Shown piece by piece: positions 42,826-51,058 of a DNA stretch of 64,000 nt (its first letter is position 1; each line of letters begins with the position of its first letter). The DNA is from Paraglaciecola chathamensis S18K6 (GTDB lineage Bacteria; Pseudomonadota; Gammaproteobacteria; Enterobacterales; Alteromonadaceae), in assembly GCA_000314955.1 (NCBI GenBank), contig BAEM01000014.1:32363-96362 (forward strand). The letters are read 5' to 3'. The notes beneath the pieces were generated by a model. It did not search any database. It was given only the letters and a program-made list of their open reading frames with translations, and was not told the origin of the DNA. The translations under genes and the position numbers were made by a program.

Positions 42826-44307
42826 TTACTCTCCCATGTATTTGTTGACGACAGCATCAATTGGCAAGCTAACGGTAAACTGAGCACCCTCATTTGGGGC
42901 ACTTAGAGCGGAAATAGTTCCTCCGTGTCGCTCAACAATTCGGCGGCACACGGCTAAACCTATGCCTGTGCCCTTGTACGCCGTTCGTCCGTGCAAGCGC
43001 TGAAACGGCGAAAATATCTTATCAGCATAAGTTTGCTCGAAACCAATGCCGTTGTCTTTTATGGTAATGATGCAACTGGGCACATCAATGTGCTGAAGCT
43101 CATCGTGCAGTGTTTTATCTTCCACCGTAATAGTAATCTTGGGTGGTACATCCGCCTTGCGAAACTTTAAACCATTAGACAACACATTTAAAAACAGCTG
43201 ATACATTTGACTAGGATCAGCGCAGACTTTCGGTAAAGGTTCAATATCAATTTGTGCCCCACTTTCGCTGATGGCAATTTCTAAATCACCTAACACTTCG
43301 TCTAAAACGCTGTCTAACTCTACCTCAACAAAGTCTTTTCCTCGAGTAGTAATCCTAGAAAATTCAAGTAAATCATTGATTAAGGTCGACATGCGAAATG
43401 CAGCTGAAGTCATACGTTTGATATAGTCGACGCCACGCTCATCTAGCTTGTCTTTATATATAGTGGTGAGTCTGTCGCTGAATGCTTGGATCTTACGCAG
43501 GGGTTCTTGAAGGTCATGCGAAGCAACAAAAGCGAAATCTTCTAGCTCACGGTTACTGCGGGAAAGCTCTTCAGAATAGACGGTTAATTCTTGGGTACGC
43601 AAGGTCACTTTCTCTTGCAACAATTCGTTCTGTTCTTCTAAATCGTCCTGATAGCGGTTGCTAATGGTCAAGTTGATACGCGCCATTAAAAACATACCTA
43701 TCACCAGTAAACCACTGGTGATCGCTGAAATGCCGAAATTGACTTTGGCATCTTTTTGGATCTGCTTCAGTTGGGCGTAGAGTTCTTGACGATGGCGGTA
43801 TTCGTTATCGATTAAGTGCTGCATTGATTTACGAATTTCACGATAAAGATCGCGCCCACGGTTGGTCATAATTTGACGTAATGCCGTCTTTTCTCGCTCA
43901 TCAAGGGCTAAGTCAACCGTACTGGTAAGCTCGTTTATCTTCGCATCCACCAGCACTAACATCTCTGCAATACGCTCCGTTTGTCCTGCAACATCAGAAT
44001 CGATGTCTTTCACCAAAGCGATTTTTTCGTCGAGGTTTTGTAGTTCTGCATGATAGGGATTCAAGTACTCCTCGTACTCCGTTAGCAGGTAGCCACGTTG
44101 GCCTGATTCAGCAACCACCACAGACAAGTGAAGGCTTTCAAGACGGACAATTATATTGCTTGTTTTATCTAGGCTGTTCTGCACCGAGGAAAGCTGATTC
44201 ACCGTATTCAAAGCGATAGACAGATTAATGCCTATGATACCCACAACGATTATCGAGATGATGATCCATGTTGCCGTTGTGTTGCCAAACAAGCGTTTTA
44301 CTTGCAT
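42826..44307 (-). CDS. CHASE3-domain membrane sensor histidine kinase
   Basis: A 493-residue kinase. Helix 1 (about 12-33) and helix 2 (about 190-210) flank a ~155-residue helical CHASE3 periplasmic sensor that includes the characteristic ESGQRGYLLTEYEEYLNPY. A coiled coil (220-255) leads to HisKA with H264 (FAFVASHDLQEPLRKIQAF, the form found in phytochrome-like kinases) and an HATPase (KDNGIGFEQTYADKIF; GTGIGLAVCRRIVERHGG). The stimulus is unknown. AGGGA lies 5 nt before the ATG. It follows the DHp gene by 83 nt. Confidence 0.92.
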   Translation of the reverse strand: MQVKRLFGNTTATWIIISIIVVGIIGINLSIALNTVNQLSSVQNSLDKTSNIIVRLESLHLSVVVAESGQRGYLLTEYEEYLNPYHAELQNLDEKIALVKDIDSDVAGQTERIAEMLVLVDAKINELTSTVDLALDEREKTALRQIMTNRGRDLYREIRKSMQHLIDNEYRHRQELYAQLKQIQKDAKVNFGISAITSGLLVIGMFLMARINLTISNRYQDDLEEQNELLQEKVTLRTQELTVYSEELSRSNRELEDFAFVASHDLQEPLRKIQAFSDRLTTIYKDKLDERGVDYIKRMTSAAFRMSTLINDLLEFSRITTRGKDFVEVELDSVLDEVLGDLEIAISESGAQIDIEPLPKVCADPSQMYQLFLNVLSNGLKFRKADVPPKITITVEDKTLHDELQHIDVPSCIITIKDNGIGFEQTYADKIFSPFQRLHGRTAYKGTGIGLAVCRRIVERHGGTISALSAPNEGAQFTVSLPIDAVVNKYMGE

Positions 44308-44390
44308 TTTTATCCCTTAAACATCATTTTTGAATGGGTAATTTGCCTTGCACTAATTTGACTTACAATCATTTAGCCAACAGTAAGCAC

Positions 44391-44624
44391 TTATCCGTCG
44401 TTGTTTGTACGCGAATGCTCAGACAACTTTTGCAATGCTGCACTACTGTCTTGGCAGGCAATAAGGATTTTGTCTAAAGCGGCTATCGCCTTTTCCTTAG
44501 GCATGTCATTCTCCAACACAAGTTTCACCATCTCAGCCTGCATTGAGATACGATTCAGCGGGTTGCGCACGTCATGTATCAAGGTATTTGTGGTAACGGG
44601 CGGCGTCTCTTGTGTTGGTTGCAT
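44391..44624 (-). CDS. Stand-alone HisKA/DHp-like protein without a kinase domain
   Basis: A 77-residue protein. It reads NTLIHDVRNPLNRISMQAEMVKL, an H-box with candidate phospho-acceptor H17, followed by a second helix (AIAALDKILIACQDSSAALQKLSEH); together these make a complete two-helix DHp unit. There is no HATPase domain, either here or out of frame downstream. It starts 3 nt after the stop of the sigma-54 activator, so the two are coupled. It may be a phosphotransfer or dimerisation partner for the neighbouring kinase and receivers (inference); a decayed kinase remnant is the alternative. Confidence 0.78.
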   Translation of the reverse strand: MQPTQETPPVTTNTLIHDVRNPLNRISMQAEMVKLVLENDMPKEKAIAALDKILIACQDSSAALQKLSEHSRTNNDG

Positions 44625-44627
44625 GAT

Positions 44628-45959
44628 TTACCCTTGAGCTTGGTTTTCCCAAGCATTTAAACGGTTATATAAGGTCTTAGTACTGATCCCCAGCATTTCG
44701 GCAGCGAGCGTTTTATTACCTTCTACCTTTTCTAAAGTGACGCGAATCAATTCTTTTTCAACATCATCGATAGTTTGCCCAGCAGTAACCTGGTTAGTCG
44801 ATGTTTGATTTTTAGCGAACGGCGATTCAAAGTTTTTCGGCAAAGTCACTTCCGTACCAGTTGGATCACTCATTATGAAAGCACGATGAATAGCGTGACG
44901 CAATTCACGAATGTTTCCCGGCCACGCGTAAGACTTCAACTGATCAAGCTGAGCATTTTTCCATTCGAAATTAGTATCATTTTCAGCGTTCAACTGCTCG
45001 ATAAAGGCAGTCGCCAGCAATGGGATATCAGCTAAGCGCTCACGAAGTGGCGGTATCGTGATAGGGAAAACAGCTAAACGGAAATAGATATCCTCACGCA
45101 GCACCTTGCTTTGTGCAATATCGTCAACGGTACGGTTGGTAGCTGATATCACTCGGCAATCAACGGGTATGTCTTTTACAGCCCCCACTCTGGTAACACG
45201 TTTGCTTTCAAGCACACGTAACAAGTTAGGCTGCATTTCTAACGGCATTTCGGTTATTTCATCAAGAAATAAGGTACCTTGTTGAGCTTGCTCAAACACA
45301 CCAATTTTGCGCCCTACCGCCCCGGTAAACGAACCCTTTTCATGGCCAAATAACTCACTACCAATCAGTTCACGTGACAGCGCACCACAGTTGGTCGCCA
45401 CCATAGGGCCTTCAGTATTACTGGCGGTATGTATGGCATGGGCCACAACTTCTTTACCGACACCACTTTCACCCATTAACATGACATTGGCGTTGGTTTT
45501 ACCCACTCGCTCGATCATTTCGTAAAGTTCTTGCATCGGCGCTGATTCGCCGACTAAACAACCAAAATGTTTGGTAATAGCAGACGATTTAGCCTTCTTG
45601 GTGGCCTTGGTTTTACCAGATAACACCAATTCGAGATCTTCACGCTGCAAGGGTTTTACCAAGTAATTCACATTAGGGCCGCACATCCCAGAAATAATGC
45701 TTTTGACCGATGGGTGACCAGTAATCAAGGTAACAAATGGCACTTTATCTTGCGTGTTTAACTTGTCTATTAAATGCAACGCGCTACCATCAGGTAACAT
45801 AAAGTCGAGCAATATGTGATCGAAGCGTTGAAACTCGATACAGTTGTAAGCTTCTTCTAAACAGTTGGCAATTTCGACGTCATGACCTAAAAACTCGATA
45901 ATATTACTTGCTACGTCGGTAAATTCCTTATCATCATCGACTAATAGTATTTGAGACAC
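44628..45959 (-). CDS. Sigma-54-dependent response regulator, NtrC family
   Basis: A 443-residue activator. REC (about 1-120) has acidic VDDD and acceptor D52 (HILLDFMLPDG). The AAA+ domain (about 140-370) shows Walker A GESGVGKE, Walker B GTLFLDEITEMP, the sigma-54 contact loop as GSFTGA instead of GAFTGA, and arginine-finger region RVISATNRT...REDIYFRL. A Fis-type helix-turn-helix closes the protein (NKTLAAEMLGISTKTLYNRL). The GTG start at 45959 follows AAGGA by 6 nt. It heads a five-gene signalling operon; I found no convincing sigma-54 promoter upstream. Confidence 0.93.
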   Translation of the reverse strand: MSQILLVDDDKEFTDVASNIIEFLGHDVEIANCLEEAYNCIEFQRFDHILLDFMLPDGSALHLIDKLNTQDKVPFVTLITGHPSVKSIISGMCGPNVNYLVKPLQREDLELVLSGKTKATKKAKSSAITKHFGCLVGESAPMQELYEMIERVGKTNANVMLMGESGVGKEVVAHAIHTASNTEGPMVATNCGALSRELIGSELFGHEKGSFTGAVGRKIGVFEQAQQGTLFLDEITEMPLEMQPNLLRVLESKRVTRVGAVKDIPVDCRVISATNRTVDDIAQSKVLREDIYFRLAVFPITIPPLRERLADIPLLATAFIEQLNAENDTNFEWKNAQLDQLKSYAWPGNIRELRHAIHRAFIMSDPTGTEVTLPKNFESPFAKNQTSTNQVTAGQTIDDVEKELIRVTLEKVEGNKTLAAEMLGISTKTLYNRLNAWENQAQG

Positions 45960-46391
45960 GCTGATTCCTTCTTTTTGAGTACTGATAATCCAAATTTTTT
46001 GCTTTAGTTATTATGTCGGCCCTGAGGCCATATTAAATCGCTAATGGATTACCCGTTACTGTAGAGTAAACTGATTGCTTACCCTCATATGTGATTAGAC
46101 AGTATTTATCTGTTTCTACTATATCACAGCCATACTTTGAGCATGGGAGAGATCACAAGCCAACTCAGGTTAAATATACAATTGGGTACTTTTGTTCAAT
46201 TGACTACTTAAGCAAACGTCAGACCAAAAGAGCACAACTTGGCAAATTACTTGTTTTACGCGTTACTTGTTGATTTGGATCGCCGCACTTTTAGCTCATT
46301 TTCAGCTCACATTTAGTAAAGCTCGAGGTCACAACACTTAATTCTGGCCTGTTAACTTAGGCCAGAATAACCACAACCATATGATTTAATG
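45960..46391. other. Intergenic region between signalling operon and GNAT/C39 gene
   Basis: No gene seen. A perfect 10-bp stem lies at 46341-46368 (ATTCTGGCCT with AGGCCAGAAT, 8-nt loop), 24 bp beyond the GNAT/C39 stop; it lacks a clear T run but probably helps end that transcript. Near 46020-46035 a short GGCC...GGCC palindrome lies upstream of the activator gene. I looked for TGGCAC-N5-TTGC type sigma-54 promoters and found none. Confidence 0.4.
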
Positions 46392-47582
46392 CTACTTTTT
46401 GTAAATCAGTAATGCTGTTCGTAATTTACTTTTACCAAACGCCGACATACTAAAAAAATCTTCTCGAGCGATGGGAATATGCTGACAATCCATCGGTTGT
46501 GGGTGTAAATCGTCTGGATCTGGGTCGTGAAGATACAAACAATCTTTATCTATGTGTGTAACTGTTACCCAGTGCGGTATTTTTTTCCCATCAAGCTGAT
46601 AAGTACTAATTAAGCTAATCACCGCCGCGCCGTTCTCTAAGCCGCTCTGTAAGGCTTTAAGGTCAGGATCGGTGTAAATGATATTTATTCCACTGGCTTG
46701 TGCTTGTTGTAAAAATTGCCGATCCACTGCCTGCATGATGTGTTTTTTGTGCTCACTGCGCACACCGTCTATAAACAATGGCGCTTTTGTATTCACATAA
46801 GCTGTTACCTCAAAGCCCAAATGATGAGCGGCCAAAGCTAATCCGATGGGATGGCAGCCTCCGTGTCCTGAGGTCATAAAAATGGTGGTCGCTTGCCGCC
46901 AAATATCCAACTCCAAAGATTGTGACATGTCCAGCTCGCCCTTTAGATTCGCCATGGCCATCATTAAAGATGAAGGCCCACAGGTAAACTCAGTGGTCTG
47001 CTGATACCAAGGATATTCAGGCAGCGTTTGCAACGACAAACTCTGGCGAATCGGCTTTTGCATGCGCAGGGCATCAATCGAGCCTTGATAGTAATTGGCG
47101 TATGTACCAAAGGTGCGATAACCCAAACTCTCGTATAATTTAATGGCTCCCGTGTTGTTCGTCGCCACTTCAAGACGCATAAACAGTTTGTCTTGCTCTA
47201 GGGTTTTCTGCTCAAGAGCCAGTAGCAGTTTTTTACCCACTCCCATTCCTTGGGCAGTACTGCTTACTGCAATAGAGTATAAGCGCGCCAAACGTGTGCC
47301 TTTGCGCATAATGACCAAGCCATAACCCAGCACGTTTTCGCCTTCGGTCGCGACCATAAAAACGCGGTGGCTATTTGTGGCTTTTAACCAGTGCATAAAG
47401 CGGCGCTGGCTTAATCGGTCAGATTCAAAACTGGCGTTCTCTAGGGCCACCAACTGCGTGATGTCATCCACGTGGGCGTTGCGCACGCTCACGCTTTTCA
47501 CACTGCTAAGCTGTGCAGTATTCATAGAAGTAGCATCACTCAATGCTGGCTGTTCTTGCTGTAATTTGTGCCCAAGGGACAT
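46392..47582 (-). CDS. GNAT acetyltransferase fused to a C39-peptidase-like domain (DUF3335)
   Basis: A 396-residue two-domain protein. The GNAT domain (about 30-175) shows the acetyl-CoA loop VSSTAQGMGVGKKLLLALE and NNTGAIKLYESLGY. The second domain (about 195-395) is papain-like: catalytic Cys in QTTEFTCGPSSLMMAM, His in IPHWVTVTHID and a following Asp in LHDPDPDD. The ATG at 47582 follows GAGG and is 1 nt from the stop of the ATP-grasp gene, so the two are coupled. To my knowledge such fusions accompany RimK-like ligases in predicted peptide-synthesis or protein-modification systems; substrate unknown. Confidence 0.85.
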   Translation of the reverse strand: MSLGHKLQQEQPALSDATSMNTAQLSSVKSVSVRNAHVDDITQLVALENASFESDRLSQRRFMHWLKATNSHRVFMVATEGENVLGYGLVIMRKGTRLARLYSIAVSSTAQGMGVGKKLLLALEQKTLEQDKLFMRLEVATNNTGAIKLYESLGYRTFGTYANYYQGSIDALRMQKPIRQSLSLQTLPEYPWYQQTTEFTCGPSSLMMAMANLKGELDMSQSLELDIWRQATTIFMTSGHGGCHPIGLALAAHHLGFEVTAYVNTKAPLFIDGVRSEHKKHIMQAVDRQFLQQAQASGINIIYTDPDLKALQSGLENGAAVISLISTYQLDGKKIPHWVTVTHIDKDCLYLHDPDPDDLHPQPMDCQHIPIAREDFFSMSAFGKSKLRTALLIYKK

Positions 47583-47583
47583 C

Positions 47584-49050
47584 TTATTTGCCTCGTAACT
47601 CAAGACGGTTAGCGAACTCTTGCATCACCAACATATACAACTCTTTACCCAAATAGAGATCTTCAACTTTTGACTCTAAGCTTGGGTTGTCGTTGACTTC
47701 AATCACATACACCTGGTTGTTCACTTGTTTGATATCCACACCGTATAACCCTTTGCCCACTATGGCACTGGCTTTTATCGCTGCATCAAGCACGGGTTTA
47801 GGCACTTCAAAGGTCGGCAAGGTCTCAAAATCACCAGAGAAGTGCTTCTTCGAGCTATGGTTGTAAATTTGCCAATGGTTGCGCGCCATAAAGTAACGAC
47901 AAGCGTAAATAGCACGGCCATTTAATACGCCTATGCGCCAATCAAAGTCTGTGTACACAAATTCTTGCACCAACACCAAAGCGGACTGGCGTAACATTTC
48001 TACTAGCTTGAGCTTAAGCTCCACTAGGTTGTCTACTTTACATACCCCGATCGAAAACGAGCTCTCAGGTAACTTCAGTACCATAGGATAATCGAATTCT
48101 GCTTCCAGCAGTTCACAGGTCTGATCGCTAGCGTTCGACACAAAGCGGCTCTTTGGCGAGGGCACCTTGTTGTAGCTAAAAGCGTCATGCAAAAATACCT
48201 TATTACAACAGCGTAAAATCGAGGTTGCGTCGTCAATCACCTCCAAACCTTCCTGCTCACCTTTACGGGCAAGTTGATAAGTGTGGTGGTTTATCGCAGT
48301 CGTTTCACGAATAAACAAGGCATCGAATTGACTGATCATTGGCCCTTGTTTGGCCGTGATCACCTCAGCACTAATACCTACTTGCTCTGCTGCTTTTACA
48401 AAGTTCTGAATCGCTTTGCTATCACTAGGCGCGGTCTTTTCTTCTGGGTTCACCAAAATCGCCATGTCCCAACGAAAACGTTTCTTTTGACTGCGACTAC
48501 GCCAATACTTTTGCGTAAAGTGTTCTAAGCGCTCTGCGAACAAAGGCCACAGGCTAGAGTCGATTTCGCGAATACCTAACGCCTTTGGCTGCACACTTAA
48601 GCCTTTATCATCACGACTAAAGGTTAATCGCAGAATAGGCGCAGGGAAGCGCTCAAACACGTGTTTGGCGATACGTTTATGACGCTCATTTTGCGACCAG
48701 CCAAAAAACAGCAAAATCTCTTCCGGTACGTCATCATCAATATGCGCGTACAAATCCGTGCTCATGTATTTAGGCACTGGGGTCAACACTTGGCTTTGAT
48801 CGGTTAATGATTCGCTCAAGTCATTGATGGTATTCACACTTGGCAACACCTTGTGTTGGCGAGCTTCGGCTAAAAGTGAGCAGTAGTAACCCTGACTCAA
48901 ATATTTATCTGTGTCACAAAGGTTAATAATACGAGTTTTGGGCTCGCCTACTTTAGGGTAGTCGGCAAGGTATTGAGCAAAGTCAATAACGGTGGCATCT
49001 AAAACAGGGAAGCCTTCGGCGTTATCAACCACAATAATCGTTTTAAACAT
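47584..49050 (-). CDS. RimK-like ATP-grasp ligase with N-terminal RLAN domain
   Basis: A 488-residue protein. An N-terminal RimK-like-ligase-associated domain (about 1-160) comes first, with LCDTDKYLSQGYYCSLLAEARQHKVLPS. The ATP-grasp domain follows (about 195-480): FDALFIRETTAINHHTYQLAR, the nucleotide-binding YPMVLKLPESSFSIGVCKV, VLVQEFVYTDFDWRIGVLNG and the metal-binding GVDIKQVNNQVYVIEVNDNPSLE. RimK-type enzymes form amide bonds by adding amino acids to a carboxylate. The ribosome site is weak. It is co-transcribed with the GNAT/C39 gene, forming a two-gene amidoligase module. Confidence 0.88.
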   Translation of the reverse strand: MFKTIIVVDNAEGFPVLDATVIDFAQYLADYPKVGEPKTRIINLCDTDKYLSQGYYCSLLAEARQHKVLPSVNTINDLSESLTDQSQVLTPVPKYMSTDLYAHIDDDVPEEILLFFGWSQNERHKRIAKHVFERFPAPILRLTFSRDDKGLSVQPKALGIREIDSSLWPLFAERLEHFTQKYWRSRSQKKRFRWDMAILVNPEEKTAPSDSKAIQNFVKAAEQVGISAEVITAKQGPMISQFDALFIRETTAINHHTYQLARKGEQEGLEVIDDATSILRCCNKVFLHDAFSYNKVPSPKSRFVSNASDQTCELLEAEFDYPMVLKLPESSFSIGVCKVDNLVELKLKLVEMLRQSALVLVQEFVYTDFDWRIGVLNGRAIYACRYFMARNHWQIYNHSSKKHFSGDFETLPTFEVPKPVLDAAIKASAIVGKGLYGVDIKQVNNQVYVIEVNDNPSLESKVEDLYLGKELYMLVMQEFANRLELRGK

Positions 49051-49263
49051 GTTTACAGCGCTCCAAATAGCAATTTGACTTGTATTTAGGACACGCCATC
49101 TAGAACAGGAGGTCAGTAAACAAGCCAAGCAAAATCAATTAGGTAATTAACAGCTCATGCTTGCCACATCTGTAGGATGGTCTGGGCAATGATAATGGTG
49201 CGGAATATAGGCGTTATGTAAATTTAATCAACACTTTTTTGCAAAAAATCAGCAATTATTTTC

Positions 49264-49293
49264 AGCAAAAAAAGAGCGCCTAAAAAGGCGCTC
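49264..49293 (-). terminator. Terminator of the serine hydrolase gene
   Basis: GAGCGCC pairs with GGCGCTC around TAAAAA and is followed on the - strand by a seven-T run. It lies 35 bp past the serine hydrolase stop. Confidence 0.85.
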
Positions 49294-49327
49294 AACACTT
49301 CAAAATAAAACTTTATTAATCAGATAG

Positions 49328-50998
49328 TTAGGCATCAACCTTACGTAGGTTTAAATCTTGAAAATCGTAACTAAAATCAATGTCTGCATGCACAGGGATA
49401 AGTTCAATATGACTGATTGCTTTATTCTTGTCACGATGCAGTTTGATATACACGTCTGCCTCTAAACTTCTGTCGTCCCAACGCACTAAAAAACGGTCAG
49501 CTTGTTCATCAGCATACACCCCGCCCACCAGCTTTATAACTCGAGTCGATCTGAGCTGTATGCGCCCGTTGTTTTCCTCAATATAAAAATCACCAAGCCA
49601 ATTATCGCGATACAGGCCCAAAGCGGTTTTAAGCGAACGGTTTGTTACGGGAACAGCTTGTACCGAGGTAGTTGAAACAAGGTTAATTGGTGCATCGTTA
49701 GTGCTTGCTTTACTCTGCGCCGTTTTGCTGTTGACCGGCGATGTAGTAGGTGCAAATACATTAAGCCAATCTGTTTCCGCATCGCCTAAATAGGGTTTCA
49801 TTAAGGTATACATAATTGCGCTGCGCGCCGCGCTTGATTGCTGGTTGGTCAGCACTACTATGCCTAAATCAAGTTCTGGGAAAAACGTCACATACGAATA
49901 CATGCCTGCAAGGCTGCCACTGTGATGAACACGCAACTTGCCATCGACGTCATTTAAGCGCCAGCCTAAACCGTAAGCACTAAAATGACTGTTGTTGTAG
50001 CGCTTGTCAGTGCCAGATACCGGCATAATCGTTTTGGCTGACCACATTTCTTGGTGCTGTTTGCTTGAAAAAAGCGGCTTTGTGTTTGCTGTGTTCCCCT
50101 TATTTAACTGCACTTGGGCCCAAGTCAACATGTCTTCTAAACTGCATTGAATACCGCCGGCGGCACCTGACACATTGGGTTTACTGGTGTCGACATCACG
50201 CTCTATCGTCGCCAGCTTGCCGTTTACCATGCCGTGAGGGGTAGCTGCTAAAGATCGCTCTTTTTGTGGTATGTGGCCTGCGTAACAATGCTGCATACCT
50301 AAAGGGGCAAAAATACGCTTTTCAACAAATTGCTCCCAGGGTTGCCCGCTTGCTGCGGCAACGACTTCGCCAGCCACAATGTATAGCAAGTTATCGTAAG
50401 CGTAATCTGCGCGAAACTGCCCTGTGGGCTTTAAGTAACGCAGGTTATGTACTACTTCAGCACGGCTAAAACTCGAAGGCTCAGGCCAAAGCATTAAATC
50501 CCCGGCACCTAGGCCTAGCCCGCTTCTGTGCGTCAGTAAGTCCGTAATGGTAAAATGGGCGCTTATCCATGGGTCGTGCAACTGAAAATCTGGTAAATGC
50601 TTAACAACTGGGTCGTCCCAGCTTAGCTTTCCTTCGTCGACTAAGATGGCCAAAGTCGCAGCCGTAAAGGCTTTAGTGTTCGAAGCAATCTTAAAAAGGC
50701 TTTGACTGCTAAGCGGCTCGTTAGTACGTATGTCTTTTACGCCATAACTTTTTTCAAGCACTATGCGCCCATCTTTAATCACGCCTACAGCAACACCCGG
50801 AATATTTAAGCTATCCATGATGTTATGTATTTGCCTGTCTACCTTTACCTCGCTCAGCAACGTATCTTGAGACTTGTCGTGACTGACTGATTTCACTTGT
50901 GCTCCTGACGTTGTCGCCCACATAGTCGCCCACACAATCAAACACAAACATAAGACTGAGATAACTGAATTGTTCTTGTTACGGTCGCTTAACGTCAT
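49328..50998 (-). CDS. Exported serine hydrolase, class C beta-lactamase / D-aminopeptidase-like, with DUF3471
   Basis: A 556-residue protein with a signal peptide (about 1-33, ending TTSGA). The penicillin-recognising fold carries SxxK as SNTK (LFKIASNTKAFTAATLA), YxN as YDN (DYAYDNLLYIVAGEVV) and HxG as HSG (VHHSGSLAGMYS). A C-terminal DUF3471 domain follows after a Ser/Thr-rich linker. Such enzymes act on D-amino-acid peptides, peptidoglycan or esters, not only beta-lactams. An upstream in-frame TTG at 51028 is possible. It lies 60 bp from the amidase/serine-hydrolase gene on the same strand, probably in one operon. Confidence 0.88.
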   Translation of the reverse strand: MTLSDRNKNNSVISVLCLCLIVWATMWATTSGAQVKSVSHDKSQDTLLSEVKVDRQIHNIMDSLNIPGVAVGVIKDGRIVLEKSYGVKDIRTNEPLSSQSLFKIASNTKAFTAATLAILVDEGKLSWDDPVVKHLPDFQLHDPWISAHFTITDLLTHRSGLGLGAGDLMLWPEPSSFSRAEVVHNLRYLKPTGQFRADYAYDNLLYIVAGEVVAAASGQPWEQFVEKRIFAPLGMQHCYAGHIPQKERSLAATPHGMVNGKLATIERDVDTSKPNVSGAAGGIQCSLEDMLTWAQVQLNKGNTANTKPLFSSKQHQEMWSAKTIMPVSGTDKRYNNSHFSAYGLGWRLNDVDGKLRVHHSGSLAGMYSYVTFFPELDLGIVVLTNQQSSAARSAIMYTLMKPYLGDAETDWLNVFAPTTSPVNSKTAQSKASTNDAPINLVSTTSVQAVPVTNRSLKTALGLYRDNWLGDFYIEENNGRIQLRSTRVIKLVGGVYADEQADRFLVRWDDRSLEADVYIKLHRDKNKAISHIELIPVHADIDFSYDFQDLNLRKVDA

Positions 50999-51058
50999 AG
51001 TGTTGTTTGCCTTAAAATTTGCCTTCAAAAGTAACCTTAGGATCAGGGTGACTCTGGT

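Noticed and set aside
45960..46100. Possible sigma-54 promoter before the NtrC-type gene (TGGCCTCAGGGCC)
   Set aside because: It has a GG-type -24 half but no GC at the -12 position; the sequence is better explained as a small GGCC palindrome.
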